A stretch of DNA of 64,000 nucleotides from Arthrobacter citreus (GTDB lineage: Bacteria > Bacillota > Bacilli > Bacillales > Bacillaceae_G): the NCBI GenBank assembly GCA_013200995.1, contig CP053688.1, forward strand, positions 2,604,001-2,668,000, read 5' to 3'. Below, piece after piece: positions 49,130 to 58,008 of this stretch. The first letter of the stretch is position 1, and each line of letters begins with the position of its first letter. The notes beneath the pieces were generated by a model. That model was given only the letters and a program-made list of their open reading frames with translations, searched no databases and was not told the DNA's origin. A program made the position numbers and the translations under genes.

Positions 49130-50290
49130 TTAATTTGTACTTGCTTTCACTTTATTTGTTTGAACAAAAGAGTAAATTGCAGAAAATAAAGCAAAAATAA
49201 CGATAATACCACCGACTAATGCATTCATTGTTACATGATACTGAGTAATTAGAATACCACCTAAACTTGAACCTAAAGCAATTCCTGTATGTGAAAAAGA
49301 GTTGTTTAATCCAACTTGTATATCTGCTGACTCTTTAGCTACTTTCGCAAGGCTATTTTGAACTGCTGGACTAATAGACCATGATACTGTACCCCATATG
49401 ATAACAATAATATATAAACTAATGATTGAACTCGGTGCGAATGTTAGAGTTAAAATCGAAATAGCCAATAACCCTAAATTAAATACGATCGTTTTACTTC
49501 CACCAAATTTATCAGTAGACCAACCACCTAACCATCCACCTAAAATTCCTGCCATACCAAATACTAATAAAACAATACTAATCATGTTAGTAGATAATCC
49601 CATCGTTTTAATTAAATATGGAGTAAAGTAAGTGTAGATTGTAAAGTGTCCTGTTAACTGTAAAAATGAAATAAGTTGGATCGATAAAATACTTTTATTT
49701 TTAAGTGTCGCTACTTGCTTAATCAATGGGATCGTAGGCTGACCTTCAACTTTTGGTAAAAATTTATATATCCCTAACATAGACAGTAAACTTAATAAAC
49801 CTACCAAAACAAATGTCATTCTCCAACCAAAATTTTCTCCAATTACTGTACCTAATGGAACACCAAAAACTAAAGAAGAACTGATTCCCATAAAAATAAC
49901 TCCAATTGCCCTACCTCTAATTTCAGAAGAAACAATATTTGCTGCAGTCGTTATTGAAACAACGATTACGACTGAGCAGCTTGCTGCAAGAATTATACGT
50001 GCAATCAATAAAACAGCAAAATTTGGACTAACAATAGAAACAATATTTCCAAAGAAGAATACGGTTAATGCGATTAGCAGTAATTTTTTACGCTCCATTT
50101 TTGAAGTAATCGCGATAAAAACAGGAGCACCAAATGCAAAGACTACCGAGAAAATTGAAACCAATTGACCAACGGCTCCAACCGATACATGTAAATCCCC
50201 AGCAATCATTGACAGTAAACCGGTAATAATAAACTCAACAGTTCCCGCTACAAATGTTGCAATAGCTAATATATATATTCCTTTATGCAT
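49130..50290 (-). CDS. MFS drug/sugar exporter (AraJ/YdhP-like)
   Basis: 386 aa with about 12 membrane segments. Signature text: AIATFVAGTVEFIITGLLSM (segment 1), ERKKLLLIALTVFFFGNIVS and RGRAIGVIFMGISSSLVFGV. This is the DHA1 branch with AraJ, YdhP and Cmr-like efflux proteins. AAGGGG lies before ATG. Single gene; substrate unknown. Confidence 0.88.
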   Translation of the reverse strand: MHKGIYILAIATFVAGTVEFIITGLLSMIAGDLHVSVGAVGQLVSIFSVVFAFGAPVFIAITSKMERKKLLLIALTVFFFGNIVSIVSPNFAVLLIARIILAASCSVVIVVSITTAANIVSSEIRGRAIGVIFMGISSSLVFGVPLGTVIGENFGWRMTFVLVGLLSLLSMLGIYKFLPKVEGQPTIPLIKQVATLKNKSILSIQLISFLQLTGHFTIYTYFTPYLIKTMGLSTNMISIVLLVFGMAGILGGWLGGWSTDKFGGSKTIVFNLGLLAISILTLTFAPSSIISLYIIVIIWGTVSWSISPAVQNSLAKVAKESADIQVGLNNSFSHTGIALGSSLGGILITQYHVTMNALVGGIIVIFALFSAIYSFVQTNKVKASTN

Positions 50291-50373
50291 TATAAAACCC
50301 CTTAAATATGAACCACATAATATTTTTTGTCACATTATTTCATTATATAGATATAATTAAAAATGTCTATGTA

Positions 50374-50403
50374 AAAAAACGAACCTGGTTACGGTTCGTT
50401 TTA
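50374..50403. terminator. Hairpin terminator
   Basis: AACGAACC/GGTTCGTT stem with a 7-nt loop, A- and T-rich on both sides; no coding gene ends directly here. Confidence 0.6.
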
Positions 50404-50439
50404 AAGTTGTTATACATATTCTTACCGATTAATAATCAA

Positions 50440-50640
50440 ATTTTTGTAAAGGTTGGCTCCTAAGTTTGATTTCTACTACAGGGTGATCCCTTTATGAGTT
50501 AGATTTTTTCTTCTTTTTGCTGTCTTACTTACTCATGAGCCTTCCATGAATAACACTTTTGCTTCTTTTTGCTGTTTTATTTACTCATGAACCCCTTATG
50601 AGTTAAGAATCTTCATACTCCCTCTCTTTTTAACTCATAA
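50440..50640. repeat. Repeat cluster with TACTCATGA units
   Basis: cttctttttgctgt starts at 50510 and 50562, so two units of about 52 bp repeat directly. Each has ttactcatgarcc followed by an atga(gt) stem. The left side (near 50454-50481) has tgtaaagg..gatttctactacagg, as at 3706-3815. Similar TACTCATGA units lie at 21903-22024. Confidence 0.65.
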
Positions 50641-50657
50641 ACTCCGTATGCTCCTCA

Positions 50658-50695
50658 CAAAAAAAAAGAGTGTCCCAATAAAATTTCGGGACACC
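50658..50695 (-). terminator. Terminator of the SRPBCC-ArsR operon
   Basis: GTGTCCC/GGGACAC stem with an 11-nt loop; on the minus strand followed by ten Ts. Confidence 0.85.
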
Positions 50696-50703
50696 GTCAT
50701 GAT

Positions 50704-51075
50704 TTAATCTTCAATATGGTCTTTTTTCGCTTTAACTATTTGTATGCTTTGGTCTTCATTATTTTCAACAAGATGTTGTAAGATGGATAATTTATTTGCC
50801 CAAAATTGTTCGTAATAGGATAACCATTGTTTGATTTCTAAAAATGCTTCTGGCTGAAGTTTGTATCTTCTTTCTCTGCCAACTTTTCTTCCACTTATTA
50901 GTTCAGCTTCTGAAAGAATATGGAGATGTTTTGCAATTGCTGTTCGACTCATTGGAAAATTACTTGATATTTCAGAGATAGGTAGTTCATTATTTGCTAA
51001 TAATTTAAGTACTTCTCTTCTCGTAGGATCCGCTATCGCTTGAAAAACGTCATATTTTTGTGCAGAACTGGACAC
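50704..51075 (-). CDS. ArsR-family regulator
   Basis: 123 aa. The winged-helix domain (AIADPTRREVLKLLANNELP and MSRTAIAKHLHILSEAELIS) has no metal-binding cysteines, so it is not a metal sensor of the CadC type. Its C-terminus resembles the SdpR-type regulators that form pairs with SRPBCC proteins. Start GTG overlaps the stop of the SRPBCC gene, so it is translated by coupling. Confidence 0.88.
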   Translation of the reverse strand: MSSSAQKYDVFQAIADPTRREVLKLLANNELPISEISSNFPMSRTAIAKHLHILSEAELISGRKVGRERRYKLQPEAFLEIKQWLSYYEQFWANKLSILQHLVENNEDQSIQIVKAKKDHIED

Positions 51076-51500
51076 TAGTTTTCAACAACCTTTTTAAGTT
51101 TTTGAACTATACCTGTCCAACCACCATTCATATTGTCGCGGACAATAGCACTTTTTTGATTTGGTTTTGGAAGAATTTCATCTGCTGTTTTCCAGCCACT
51201 ATGAATTAAAGTAAATTCTGTTTGTTCACCTAAATCTTTTAAAATAAATGATACTACCCATCCGTCAACATCCCAAGAAAATGATACTAGATTTGGTTCA
51301 TCAATTTCTAATACTTTACAAGGAGATGCACCGAATGGTCCTTGCAAATGAAATTCATACCCAACTATTGGTTGAAAATCATTCGGCATAAACCAGGCTG
51401 CAATACCTTCAGAAGTTGATACTACCTGCCATACTTTTTGAATAGGTGCATTGTATATTAGTGTTTGTTTAATATCTTCTACTTGGTTTTGTACTCCCAT
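51075..51500 (-). CDS. SRPBCC (AHSA1-like) protein
   Basis: 141 aa, START/Bet v1-like fold. [20 protein letters not shown] and [11 protein letters not shown] at the N-terminus, [20 protein letters not shown], then [10 protein letters not shown] at the end. Such proteins bind hydrophobic ligands; paired with an ArsR regulator they form a common Bacillus unit. AAGGG precedes ATG. First gene of a two-gene operon. Confidence 0.88.
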   Translation of the reverse strand: MGVQNQVEDIKQTLIYNAPIQKVWQVVSTSEGIAAWFMPNDFQPIVGYEFHLQGPFGASPCKVLEIDEPNLVSFSWDVDGWVVSFILKDLGEQTEFTLIHSGWKTADEILPKPNQKSAIVRDNMNGGWTGIVQKLKKVVEN

Positions 51501-51610
51501 ATAGACCCTTCTTTCACATTAAATATAAAACCTTTTAGTTATATTTCAAATTATATATAACCATTTGGTTTCATGTCAATCACATTTTATATCCATATTT
51601 TTCTCTTTAG

Positions 51611-52096
51611 CTAACTAATTTTATTCCCTCTTCTAACCATCGTTATGAATTTTGCACGCTCAGTATGAAACTCATTTTCTTTTGTGAAGCTAAAATTTTC
51701 ATATAGTCGAATTGCTCTTGAATTAAACTTTGCAACTGTTAATCTAAACGCGGAATGATTTGTTGAATCCTCGATATCTCCAAGAATAAATTTGAAAAAT
51801 TGACTTCCAAACCCTTTCCCTGTTAAATCTGGTCTAACACCTAATCCGATATCAATCAATTTTTCGTTATATACATCAAACTCGTTTCCTTTTGGAACAT
51901 GAGCTGCCTGTCCAGTGCAATAAAAACCTACTAGGTTCTCATTTTGGTCAATTATTACTTTATATTGATTGTTTAACAATTCATCTAATTCTTCTTTTCC
52001 CGACTTAATATTATAAAAATCGTATGGTGGTACATATCTCCAATTAACAATTTCAATTGCATAAGAAGCTGTCATTTCTCTAATAGATAACTGCAT
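51611..52096 (-). CDS. GNAT acetyltransferase
   Basis: 161 aa. ASYAIEIVNWRYVPPYDFYN (as in YitI/YhdJ-like GNATs), then GLGVRPDLTGKGFGSQFFKF with the acetyl-CoA loop, and RLTVAKFNSRAIRLYENFSF. GAGGGG precedes ATG. Single gene, substrate unknown. Confidence 0.85.
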   Translation of the reverse strand: MQLSIREMTASYAIEIVNWRYVPPYDFYNIKSGKEELDELLNNQYKVIIDQNENLVGFYCTGQAAHVPKGNEFDVYNEKLIDIGLGVRPDLTGKGFGSQFFKFILGDIEDSTNHSAFRLTVAKFNSRAIRLYENFSFTKENEFHTERAKFITMVRRGNKIS

Positions 52097-52130
52097 AATT
52101 TCCCCTCACTTTTTCAATTTAACCCATACA

Positions 52131-52166
52131 AATAAAAAGCATTACCCCATAAATTGGAGTAATGCT
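52131..52166 (-). terminator. Rho-independent terminator
   Basis: AGCATTAC/GTAATGCT stem with a 13-nt loop (with inner pairing); minus-strand T run. It closes the gene ending at 52190. Confidence 0.75.
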
Positions 52167-52189
52167 ATACACTAATAGAGCATTTTTAA

Positions 52190-52480
52190 TTATGAAACTG
52201 CTCTATGTCTTACAAAAAAGAATACACCGATATTCACTAAAAATATTCCTAAAAATGCTGCTAATAATAACTGAACGCCTGAAATTACACTCGCACTATC
52301 AGTAGCATGAAGTAACCACCAAATACTCGCAAATCCTAAGATGAAGAGATTAATATTAAATGCAATCGACATTGTAGCTAGTACATTTTTTGTTTTTCTT
52401 TGCATTTTAACCTCTAACCAGACTGATAAAATCAAGGAAACGAAAATAAAACCAAGGAACGCAATAAACTTTACATCCAT
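52190..52480 (-). CDS. Small membrane protein, three TM segments
   Basis: 96 aa. Segments at about residues 3-22, 35-58 and 65-90. A basic loop KMQRKTKN lies between segments one and two. AGGAGGAAT precedes ATG. Monocistronic. No family recognised. Confidence 0.7.
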   Translation of the reverse strand: MDVKFIAFLGFIFVSLILSVWLEVKMQRKTKNVLATMSIAFNINLFILGFASIWWLLHATDSASVISGVQLLLAAFLGIFLVNIGVFFFVRHRAVS

Positions 52481-52665
52481 TCTTATTCCTCCTAAATTTT
52501 ATTTGGCAATTAACTCTATTAGGTTATTCTTTTGATTCGATATAAAAAAGGATTTTCCTTTCAAAAATAACAGTATTACAGTAAATAAGGACTAATACCC
52601 ATAACTATTGCACTAGCCATTAGAATTGGATTAAAGAAATTAACTAAACCCAATTTCCAATCTAA

Positions 52666-53862
52666 TTATTTTTCATATTTAGTCCAATTTGATCCTTTGA
52701 TTTTATTTGAAAGATAAATAATTTTTTTCTTAACTCTTTGTGCTTCTGATCCTTTTAAATATAATGGTTGATAATTATTTCGACTAGTTACCGAGGAAAT
52801 AGAAAATGGCACAACTTTGATTTCCTTTTGATTAGAGAGTACTCCATTAGTTAAATGAAATGTTTGTTGGAAAACAAATGTATCTTTATCTTTTGGATTT
52901 TTATTTCCACCAAACATAAAGTTTCCTAAACTATAGACGATAAATTTTCCTTTGTATTCTTCTATCCCTTGGACGACGTGCGGGTGGTGTCCAACAATTA
53001 GATTTGCTCCGTGGTCAATCGAATAATGTGCTAAATCCTTTTGAATACTATTTGGTACATAATCGCGTTCGATTCCCCAATGGAAATGAATAATGATGAT
53101 TTTCACGCCATTTTTTCGTAAGTTTTGAATATCATTATTAATTTTAACTCTTAAATCAGGTGAATCATTCCACCCTTCATATCCGAGTGCAGCTACTTTC
53201 ACACCTTTAATTGTGGTTACATATTCATTGTCATAACCAAAATAACCAATTTTTTGCTTCTTTAAAGTGTTTATTGTATCTTCATAGCCTTTTTGTAAAT
53301 AATCATGAATATGGTTGTTAGCTAGATTAACCGCTTCAATACCACTTAGATTTAAAATTTTCGCATAAGCCGGTTTACCTTTAAAGCGAAACGTTTTTGA
53401 TGCTCTTTTAGTAGCATTTGTAAATGTCGTTTCTAAATTAACAGTCGATAAATCATCATATTTAAATATATTATTTAAGCCTTTTGTAAAATACGCTAAT
53501 CCATTTTTATTAGCTTCTGCTGGAAAAGAGTTTACATATTGAAAGTTCACATCTGATCCAAGCGTAAAGTCACCAGCTGCACTAATTTTAATCGTCGTTT
53601 CGACGTTTTGAGGTTTTGTTGTATTGTGATTTTCAGGCTTTTGAACAGGAGGTTTGATCTCCGGCTTTTTTATCGGTTTTGGAGCATTGCCTACGCTACT
53701 TTTATGATCGCTTTTTACTAAATTGTTTTCTTCTACATAAATTTTCTCATAAACATAATAGCTAAACACTGATATACATCCAAATAGTGCCAGCACCATA
53801 ATCCAAACAATTACTTTGTTACTTTTTCTTTTCTCGGTGTTCTTAACCTTTCTACTCCTCAT
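52666..53862 (-). CDS. CapA-family membrane-anchored protein (poly-gamma-glutamate synthesis type)
   Basis: 398 aa. One N-terminal membrane segment (VIVWIMVLALFGCISVFSYY, about residues 18-37), a Pro/Lys-rich linker and a calcineurin-like domain outside. CapA signatures: AAGDFTLGSD, NLETTFT, NLANNHIHDYLQKG, IIIHFHWGIERDY, GHHPHVVQGIE and VYSLGNFMFG. It relates to PgsA/CapA of poly-gamma-glutamate capsule formation, but no capB/capC neighbours are present, so a capsule role is doubtful. GGAGAAAT lies before ATG at long spacing. Confidence 0.9.
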   Translation of the reverse strand: MRSRKVKNTEKRKSNKVIVWIMVLALFGCISVFSYYVYEKIYVEENNLVKSDHKSSVGNAPKPIKKPEIKPPVQKPENHNTTKPQNVETTIKISAAGDFTLGSDVNFQYVNSFPAEANKNGLAYFTKGLNNIFKYDDLSTVNLETTFTNATKRASKTFRFKGKPAYAKILNLSGIEAVNLANNHIHDYLQKGYEDTINTLKKQKIGYFGYDNEYVTTIKGVKVAALGYEGWNDSPDLRVKINNDIQNLRKNGVKIIIIHFHWGIERDYVPNSIQKDLAHYSIDHGANLIVGHHPHVVQGIEEYKGKFIVYSLGNFMFGGNKNPKDKDTFVFQQTFHLTNGVLSNQKEIKVVPFSISSVTSRNNYQPLYLKGSEAQRVKKKIIYLSNKIKGSNWTKYEK

Positions 53863-53929
53863 ATGATTTTATTTCTCCTTTATATATATTTGCTAGAATT
53901 ATAGGGAAAAAGTTCAGCTACTTGTTCGA

Positions 53930-54040
53930 ACAAATATCTTGCCTATTTCTACGACCATTGAACGAATTTTTTAATAAAATGAAACTATGGAGATTTTTCT
54001 TCACAGTTGCCAATCTATACTTCCTTAATGTGTAAAAAAA
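53930..54040. repeat. Decayed copy of the CTACGTC interspersed repeat
   Basis: The right end, caatctatacttccttaatg then tgtaaaaaaa, lines up with taatttatactttcttaatg at 35829-35850; the left side is poorly conserved. It ends at the terminator of the beta-propeller lipoprotein gene, as the copy at 35726 ends at a terminator. Confidence 0.5.
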
Positions 54041-54069
54041 GAGAAAGTGAGTAAAATCTCTCACTTTCT
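54033..54069 (-). terminator. Terminator of the three-gene signalling operon
   Basis: AGAAAGTGAG/CTCACTTTCT, a perfect 10-bp stem with an 8-nt loop and minus-strand Ts, 24 nt after the lipoprotein stop. Confidence 0.85.
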
Positions 54070-54092
54070 ATAGAAGAAACTTTTGTCAATTC

Positions 54093-55133
54093 TTAGTTTT
54101 TCAAAGTTAATACATATGCTACAAACACATTTTTGTTATTTTTCATCATTACTTTAGAAACTAATAGTTCATTGCCTGTTGGACTCCAAGTAATTGGTCC
54201 TGCGATCTCATCTAAATCAGTCGATAATTGTGTTATCTTTCTAGATTTGACATCGATTACAAATAATCCTCTTTCTCCTTTATCTTCCGAAATAACGGAA
54301 AAAGCTAGCGTTTTAGAATTGGGGGACCAACCTGAACCAAAAATTTGCGTCCCCTTAGCTAATGAGGCAGTTTTTCGACCCTTTTCATCCGTAATAAATA
54401 ACTCTCTTTTTGTCGGTGTAATTTTTCTAACAATCGCGTATTGCTTTTGATCAGGTGCTGGAATCACCCACTCGACATTTTGTTCACCATATTTTTTTCT
54501 AATTTCATTAACCTGATCTAAGCTCGGATTGATTTCTTTCACATGTCCAGTTAGATCAGCTGAATACATCTGACGAGATAAAGTTGAATAAATGATTGTA
54601 TTATTATCGATCCATCGGCCTTCTGTTGCAAATGCAAAGATTGTATCTGGTTCTGACACTTTAACCTTTTCAGTTCCTTCAGAACTTATAATATAACCAG
54701 TTCCAGTATTTCCATCCTCTGTTTGTTTATAGAAAATATGCTTTTTATCAGGCGAAATGACAGCACCAACTTGATCGTGCTCCTCACTGACTAATGCTTT
54801 CGATTTATTCGTTTTTAAATCATAAGAATACAAGTTAATATGATAAGTATAATCACCATTATCTGTCATCACGTTTTTTGGTAAACTTGTATTTTTTTGC
54901 TCGGTTAAAATCGTATGATCATCTAACCAATCCGTCCCCCGAACACCTTCATATCGATCGATTTTTTCAAGAGCCAATTCATTTGTTACAACTTCTTCAT
55001 TTCCAGTTAATACGGTAATCTTTTTATGCTTTTTTTCGATTACGATATTGTCATTTTGACTTTGACAACCAGATATCAATAATATTGAACAAACAAGAAA
55101 TATCACTTTAACCATAATCTTATTGAACACCAC
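54093..55133 (-). CDS. TolB-like beta-propeller lipoprotein
   Basis: 346 aa. The signal peptide ends in the lipobox LLISGCQSQ (about Cys23). The mature part has TolB-like blades: GAVISPDKKHIFYKQTEDG, GSGWSPNSKTLAFSVISEDK and GPITWSPTGNELLVSKVMM. It starts with GTG behind AGGGGAGTGAT. Third gene of an operon after a response regulator and histidine kinase, so it may take part in sensing outside the membrane or be a target. It is a distant relative of the secreted propeller at 19260. Confidence 0.85.
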   Translation of the reverse strand: MVFNKIMVKVIFLVCSILLISGCQSQNDNIVIEKKHKKITVLTGNEEVVTNELALEKIDRYEGVRGTDWLDDHTILTEQKNTSLPKNVMTDNGDYTYHINLYSYDLKTNKSKALVSEEHDQVGAVISPDKKHIFYKQTEDGNTGTGYIISSEGTEKVKVSEPDTIFAFATEGRWIDNNTIIYSTLSRQMYSADLTGHVKEINPSLDQVNEIRKKYGEQNVEWVIPAPDQKQYAIVRKITPTKRELFITDEKGRKTASLAKGTQIFGSGWSPNSKTLAFSVISEDKGERGLFVIDVKSRKITQLSTDLDEIAGPITWSPTGNELLVSKVMMKNNKNVFVAYVLTLKN

Positions 55134-55219
55134 ATCACTCCCCTACGCCCAGTACTAACTATATGATAAGTTTAGGATGTTTCAATTTTTAACAAATCAT
55201 GTTTCCAACTTGTAAATTT

Positions 55220-56674
55220 TTATTTTACGATAGGAAATTTAATGATAAAATTTGATCCGCTACCTTCAATTGATTCGACTTGAATCGTACCGCTTTGCTT
55301 TTCAATTAAATCTTTCGTTAATGCAAGTCCTAGCCCAGAACCTCCAAATTGTCGCGAACGATCCTTATTTACAGTAAAAAATGGTTCAAATATTTTATCG
55401 ACTGCTGCTTTAGAAATTCCAATACCCGTATCAGTTACATTAATAATTAACTGGTTATTTTCTACGATATTTGAAACACTTATTTCACCATTCGGTTTAT
55501 TATACTTAATTGCGTTGTCTAGTAAGTTCATCATAATTAATGTAAAGCTTTCCTTATCTATTAAAATCGTTGCATGTTCAAAATTTGTATGAATCGCTAA
55601 TCCAAACTTTGTCATTTTCCCCTTCATTCTTGAACAGATATCTTCTAAAAGAGACTTTATATCGACTGCTTCTTTCTCAATTTCAAAGTCATATTTCTCA
55701 AGTTCAGCTAATTTTAAAATTTTTTCTACCATATCGTAAAGGCGAAGTGATTCCTTTCCTATATTACTGATCGCTTCTTCTAATAATTTCGGATCATCTG
55801 AATACATGTCTAATAAGTCAATATAAGCCCTTATAACTGTCAGAGGCGTTTTAAATTCATGTGTAATTGAGCCTATAAATTGTTTTTGTTGTTTTTCTAA
55901 GATTTTCAGTTTTTCCACTGCAAGTTGAAGATTATCTTTTTCTTGCTTGATTCCTTTTATATTATGCTGAATTTCATTACTCATATAGAAAATGGCTTGG
56001 CTTAAATAACCTAATTCATCTTTTCGACTTAAAATTGATCGTTCCGGATAGTTCCCTAATTTAATTTCCTCTGTTACTTTTCTAAGTTTTAAAATACTCA
56101 TAACGAGCGAATAAAAAAAGAAATATCCAATAATAAAACTAAGAATAGTAGTAACTAAACCAATTTTAATAAAGAGATTAATTGTATTATCATAAAACTT
56201 CTGATTATTTATTAATGAATAATCGAATTGAACAACTCCGATTTGTTTATTCGCATTATAAATAGGTGCAAAGTATGATAATGTATCACCTTTTTCCTGA
56301 TATGCAATTTTACCTTTTAATGCATAGCTCAATGTATCTCCTATATCAGTAGATTCTAATGGAAGAGAATCACCTACGACTTTTCCTGACATATTAAAAA
56401 TCGTGACATGAAGACTACTAATAATGCCAATCTGTCTAGCGATTTCCCGACCATATTGTTTAAAAAATTCTTGAGGGTTATCTAATGTTTGACTTAAATA
56501 AACCTGCTTTACATACACGTTTGCTAGCTTACTTTGCCTAGCCAGTGTTTCTTCCGTTTGTTTTTGCTGATTTTGTTTGATTCCTTGAAGTACTAAAATA
56601 CTTAATACAATGACAGTTCCTACTAATAATGCGGCTAAAAATAAGCTCGACTTAACTTTTATACTTAATTTCAT
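55220..56674 (-). CDS. Sensor histidine kinase
   Basis: 484 aa. Two membrane segments (about residues 9-30 and 168-190) with an outer sensor domain of about 135 residues; HAMP; HisKA with SITHEFKTPLTVIRAYIDLL; ATPase domain with NLLDNAIKYN (N box), DTGIGI and GGSGLGLALTKDL. Its start overlaps the stop of the response regulator by 4 nt. A beta-propeller lipoprotein gene follows 86 nt later. The signal is unknown; a cell-envelope stress role is plausible but unproven. Confidence 0.93.
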   Translation of the reverse strand: MKLSIKVKSSLFLAALLVGTVIVLSILVLQGIKQNQQKQTEETLARQSKLANVYVKQVYLSQTLDNPQEFFKQYGREIARQIGIISSLHVTIFNMSGKVVGDSLPLESTDIGDTLSYALKGKIAYQEKGDTLSYFAPIYNANKQIGVVQFDYSLINNQKFYDNTINLFIKIGLVTTILSFIIGYFFFYSLVMSILKLRKVTEEIKLGNYPERSILSRKDELGYLSQAIFYMSNEIQHNIKGIKQEKDNLQLAVEKLKILEKQQKQFIGSITHEFKTPLTVIRAYIDLLDMYSDDPKLLEEAISNIGKESLRLYDMVEKILKLAELEKYDFEIEKEAVDIKSLLEDICSRMKGKMTKFGLAIHTNFEHATILIDKESFTLIMMNLLDNAIKYNKPNGEISVSNIVENNQLIINVTDTGIGISKAAVDKIFEPFFTVNKDRSRQFGGSGLGLALTKDLIEKQSGTIQVESIEGSGSNFIIKFPIVK

Positions 56675-57360
56675 TTCGTTTCACTAGATATTTTATATCC
56701 AACCCCAAAAACAGTTTGAACGATATGTTGGTATGAATTCCCTAGCTTTTTTCGTAAGCGTTGGATATGAATATCGACAGTTCTTGTACCACCGATATAC
56801 TCAATCCCCCATACTAAATCTAATAATTCATCTCGACTATAAATTCGATCAATATTAGAAATTAATAATACTAGTAAGTCAAATTCCTTAGGGGTTAATT
56901 CAATATTTGTGCCATCAATGACAACTTTTCTTTGCGACGGAATGACTTGAAGCTTATTAATTGAAATCGTTTTATTTTCATCAGGAGATGATTGCTTTTT
57001 TAATCTTCGAAGTAGTGATCTAGTTCTAGCTATTAATTCTCTAATATCAAATGGTTTTGTTATATAATCGTCTGCTCCAAACTCTAATCCTAAAACACGA
57101 TCAATAATATCGTCTTTAGCTGTAAGTAAAATAATGCCAAGTCCATTTTTATTACCAATTTGTTTACATAAATCCAAACCATTCATTACAGGCATCATAA
57201 TATCCGAGATTAGAATATCCGGATTAAAAGTCGAGATTTTTTCTAGTGCTTCTTTTCCATTAAATGCGCTTTCTACATCATATCCTTCTCTACGAAATGC
57301 ATATGTTAATGGATCTACGATACTTTTTTCATCATCTACAATTAATACTTTCCCTTGCAA
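56671..57360 (-). CDS. OmpR-family response regulator
   Basis: 229 aa. Receiver: VLIVDDEKSI, phospho-acceptor in ILISDIMMPVMNGLDL, IILLTAKDD, and ITKPFDIREL. DNA-binding wing: ELTPKEFDLLVLLISNIDRI and GGTRTVDIHIQRLRKKLGN, ending QTVFGVGYKISSE. Start TTG behind GAGG. Together with kinase and lipoprotein it forms a three-gene operon with a terminator at 54033. Confidence 0.95.
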   Translation of the reverse strand: MQGKVLIVDDEKSIVDPLTYAFRREGYDVESAFNGKEALEKISTFNPDILISDIMMPVMNGLDLCKQIGNKNGLGIILLTAKDDIIDRVLGLEFGADDYITKPFDIRELIARTRSLLRRLKKQSSPDENKTISINKLQVIPSQRKVVIDGTNIELTPKEFDLLVLLISNIDRIYSRDELLDLVWGIEYIGGTRTVDIHIQRLRKKLGNSYQHIVQTVFGVGYKISSETK

Positions 57361-57627
57361 TTACCTCACCTAAATTCATAATTTATGTTTTTTCTCACTT
57401 TTATTGAAATTTTACTTTTGGCTTTTTCTATTTCCTTAGGAAAAATTATAGATGTCTCGTTACCGAATTACTAAACGTTTTTTATTTATATACAAAAAAT
57501 TTACAACTTGGAAACATCTCATTCTCATTTTTTCATATGTGTTCGGTTCAATTATTAGTTTGGACAATATTCTAGTCCTTTATCTTGTTTCATACATTAT
57601 GTAATGAATAAAATTGGGAGGGATTTC

Positions 57628-57954
57628 ATGGATCATATTCGAAATATGCAAGAGAAATGTAATAAATATAAATTCTGCCATGTAGTATTTCAAACTGCTG
57701 AAAGAGCTTTATTAGAAGGAGTTTTATTAGATCATGACTCAAATAGCGCGAACTTACTCGTCCTAGAGGACCTTGCTGCTCCTAAAATCGCGTTTTTTGA
57801 AGTAAGACAAAGCGGTGGTGATACTTTTAGTCCAAGATATCGAAAGTATAAAAAAGTTAATATACCGTTAGCATCAGTTTCAGCAATATACTTATTTCCA
57901 TATTACTACCCTAGTTATCCGTATGTTTATCAAAGAAATTATCATCCACAATAG
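57628..57954 (+). CDS. Hypothetical protein with Tyr-rich C-terminus
   Basis: 108 aa, soluble. N-terminal MDHIRNMQEKCNKYKFCHVV with two cysteines; LEGVLLDHDSNSANLLVLED in the middle; tail FPYYYPSYPYVYQRNYHPQ. The Tyr/Pro-rich end recalls spore-coat proteins, but that is only an impression. GGGAGGG lies before ATG at 57628. Monocistronic with strong terminator. Confidence 0.7.
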   Translation: MDHIRNMQEKCNKYKFCHVVFQTAERALLEGVLLDHDSNSANLLVLEDLAAPKIAFFEVRQSGGDTFSPRYRKYKKVNIPLASVSAIYLFPYYYPSYPYVYQRNYHPQ

Positions 57955-57955
57955 T

Positions 57956-57990
57956 AAAAAGCATCTAGAAAAATAGATGCTTTTTTTTAT
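57956..57990 (+). terminator. Rho-independent terminator
   Basis: AAAAGCATCTA/TAGATGCTTTT stem with a 5-6 nt loop and eight Ts. It may serve both converging genes. Confidence 0.85.
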
Positions 57991-58008
57991 ATTTGATATT
58001 AAAAATTT

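Larger units (their letters stand above)
50291..50703. other. Gene-free stretch, 413 bp, repeat-rich
   Basis: No ORF. It contains a terminator-like hairpin (50374-50403), the repeat cluster at 50440-50640 and the terminator of the ArsR gene (50658-50695). The promoter of the MFS gene must lie before 50340. Confidence 0.65.

Noticed and set aside
52666..53862. Capsule biosynthesis locus because of CapA
   Set aside because: No capB, capC or capE (pgs) genes are adjacent. CapA-like proteins without them are common and have other or unknown roles.
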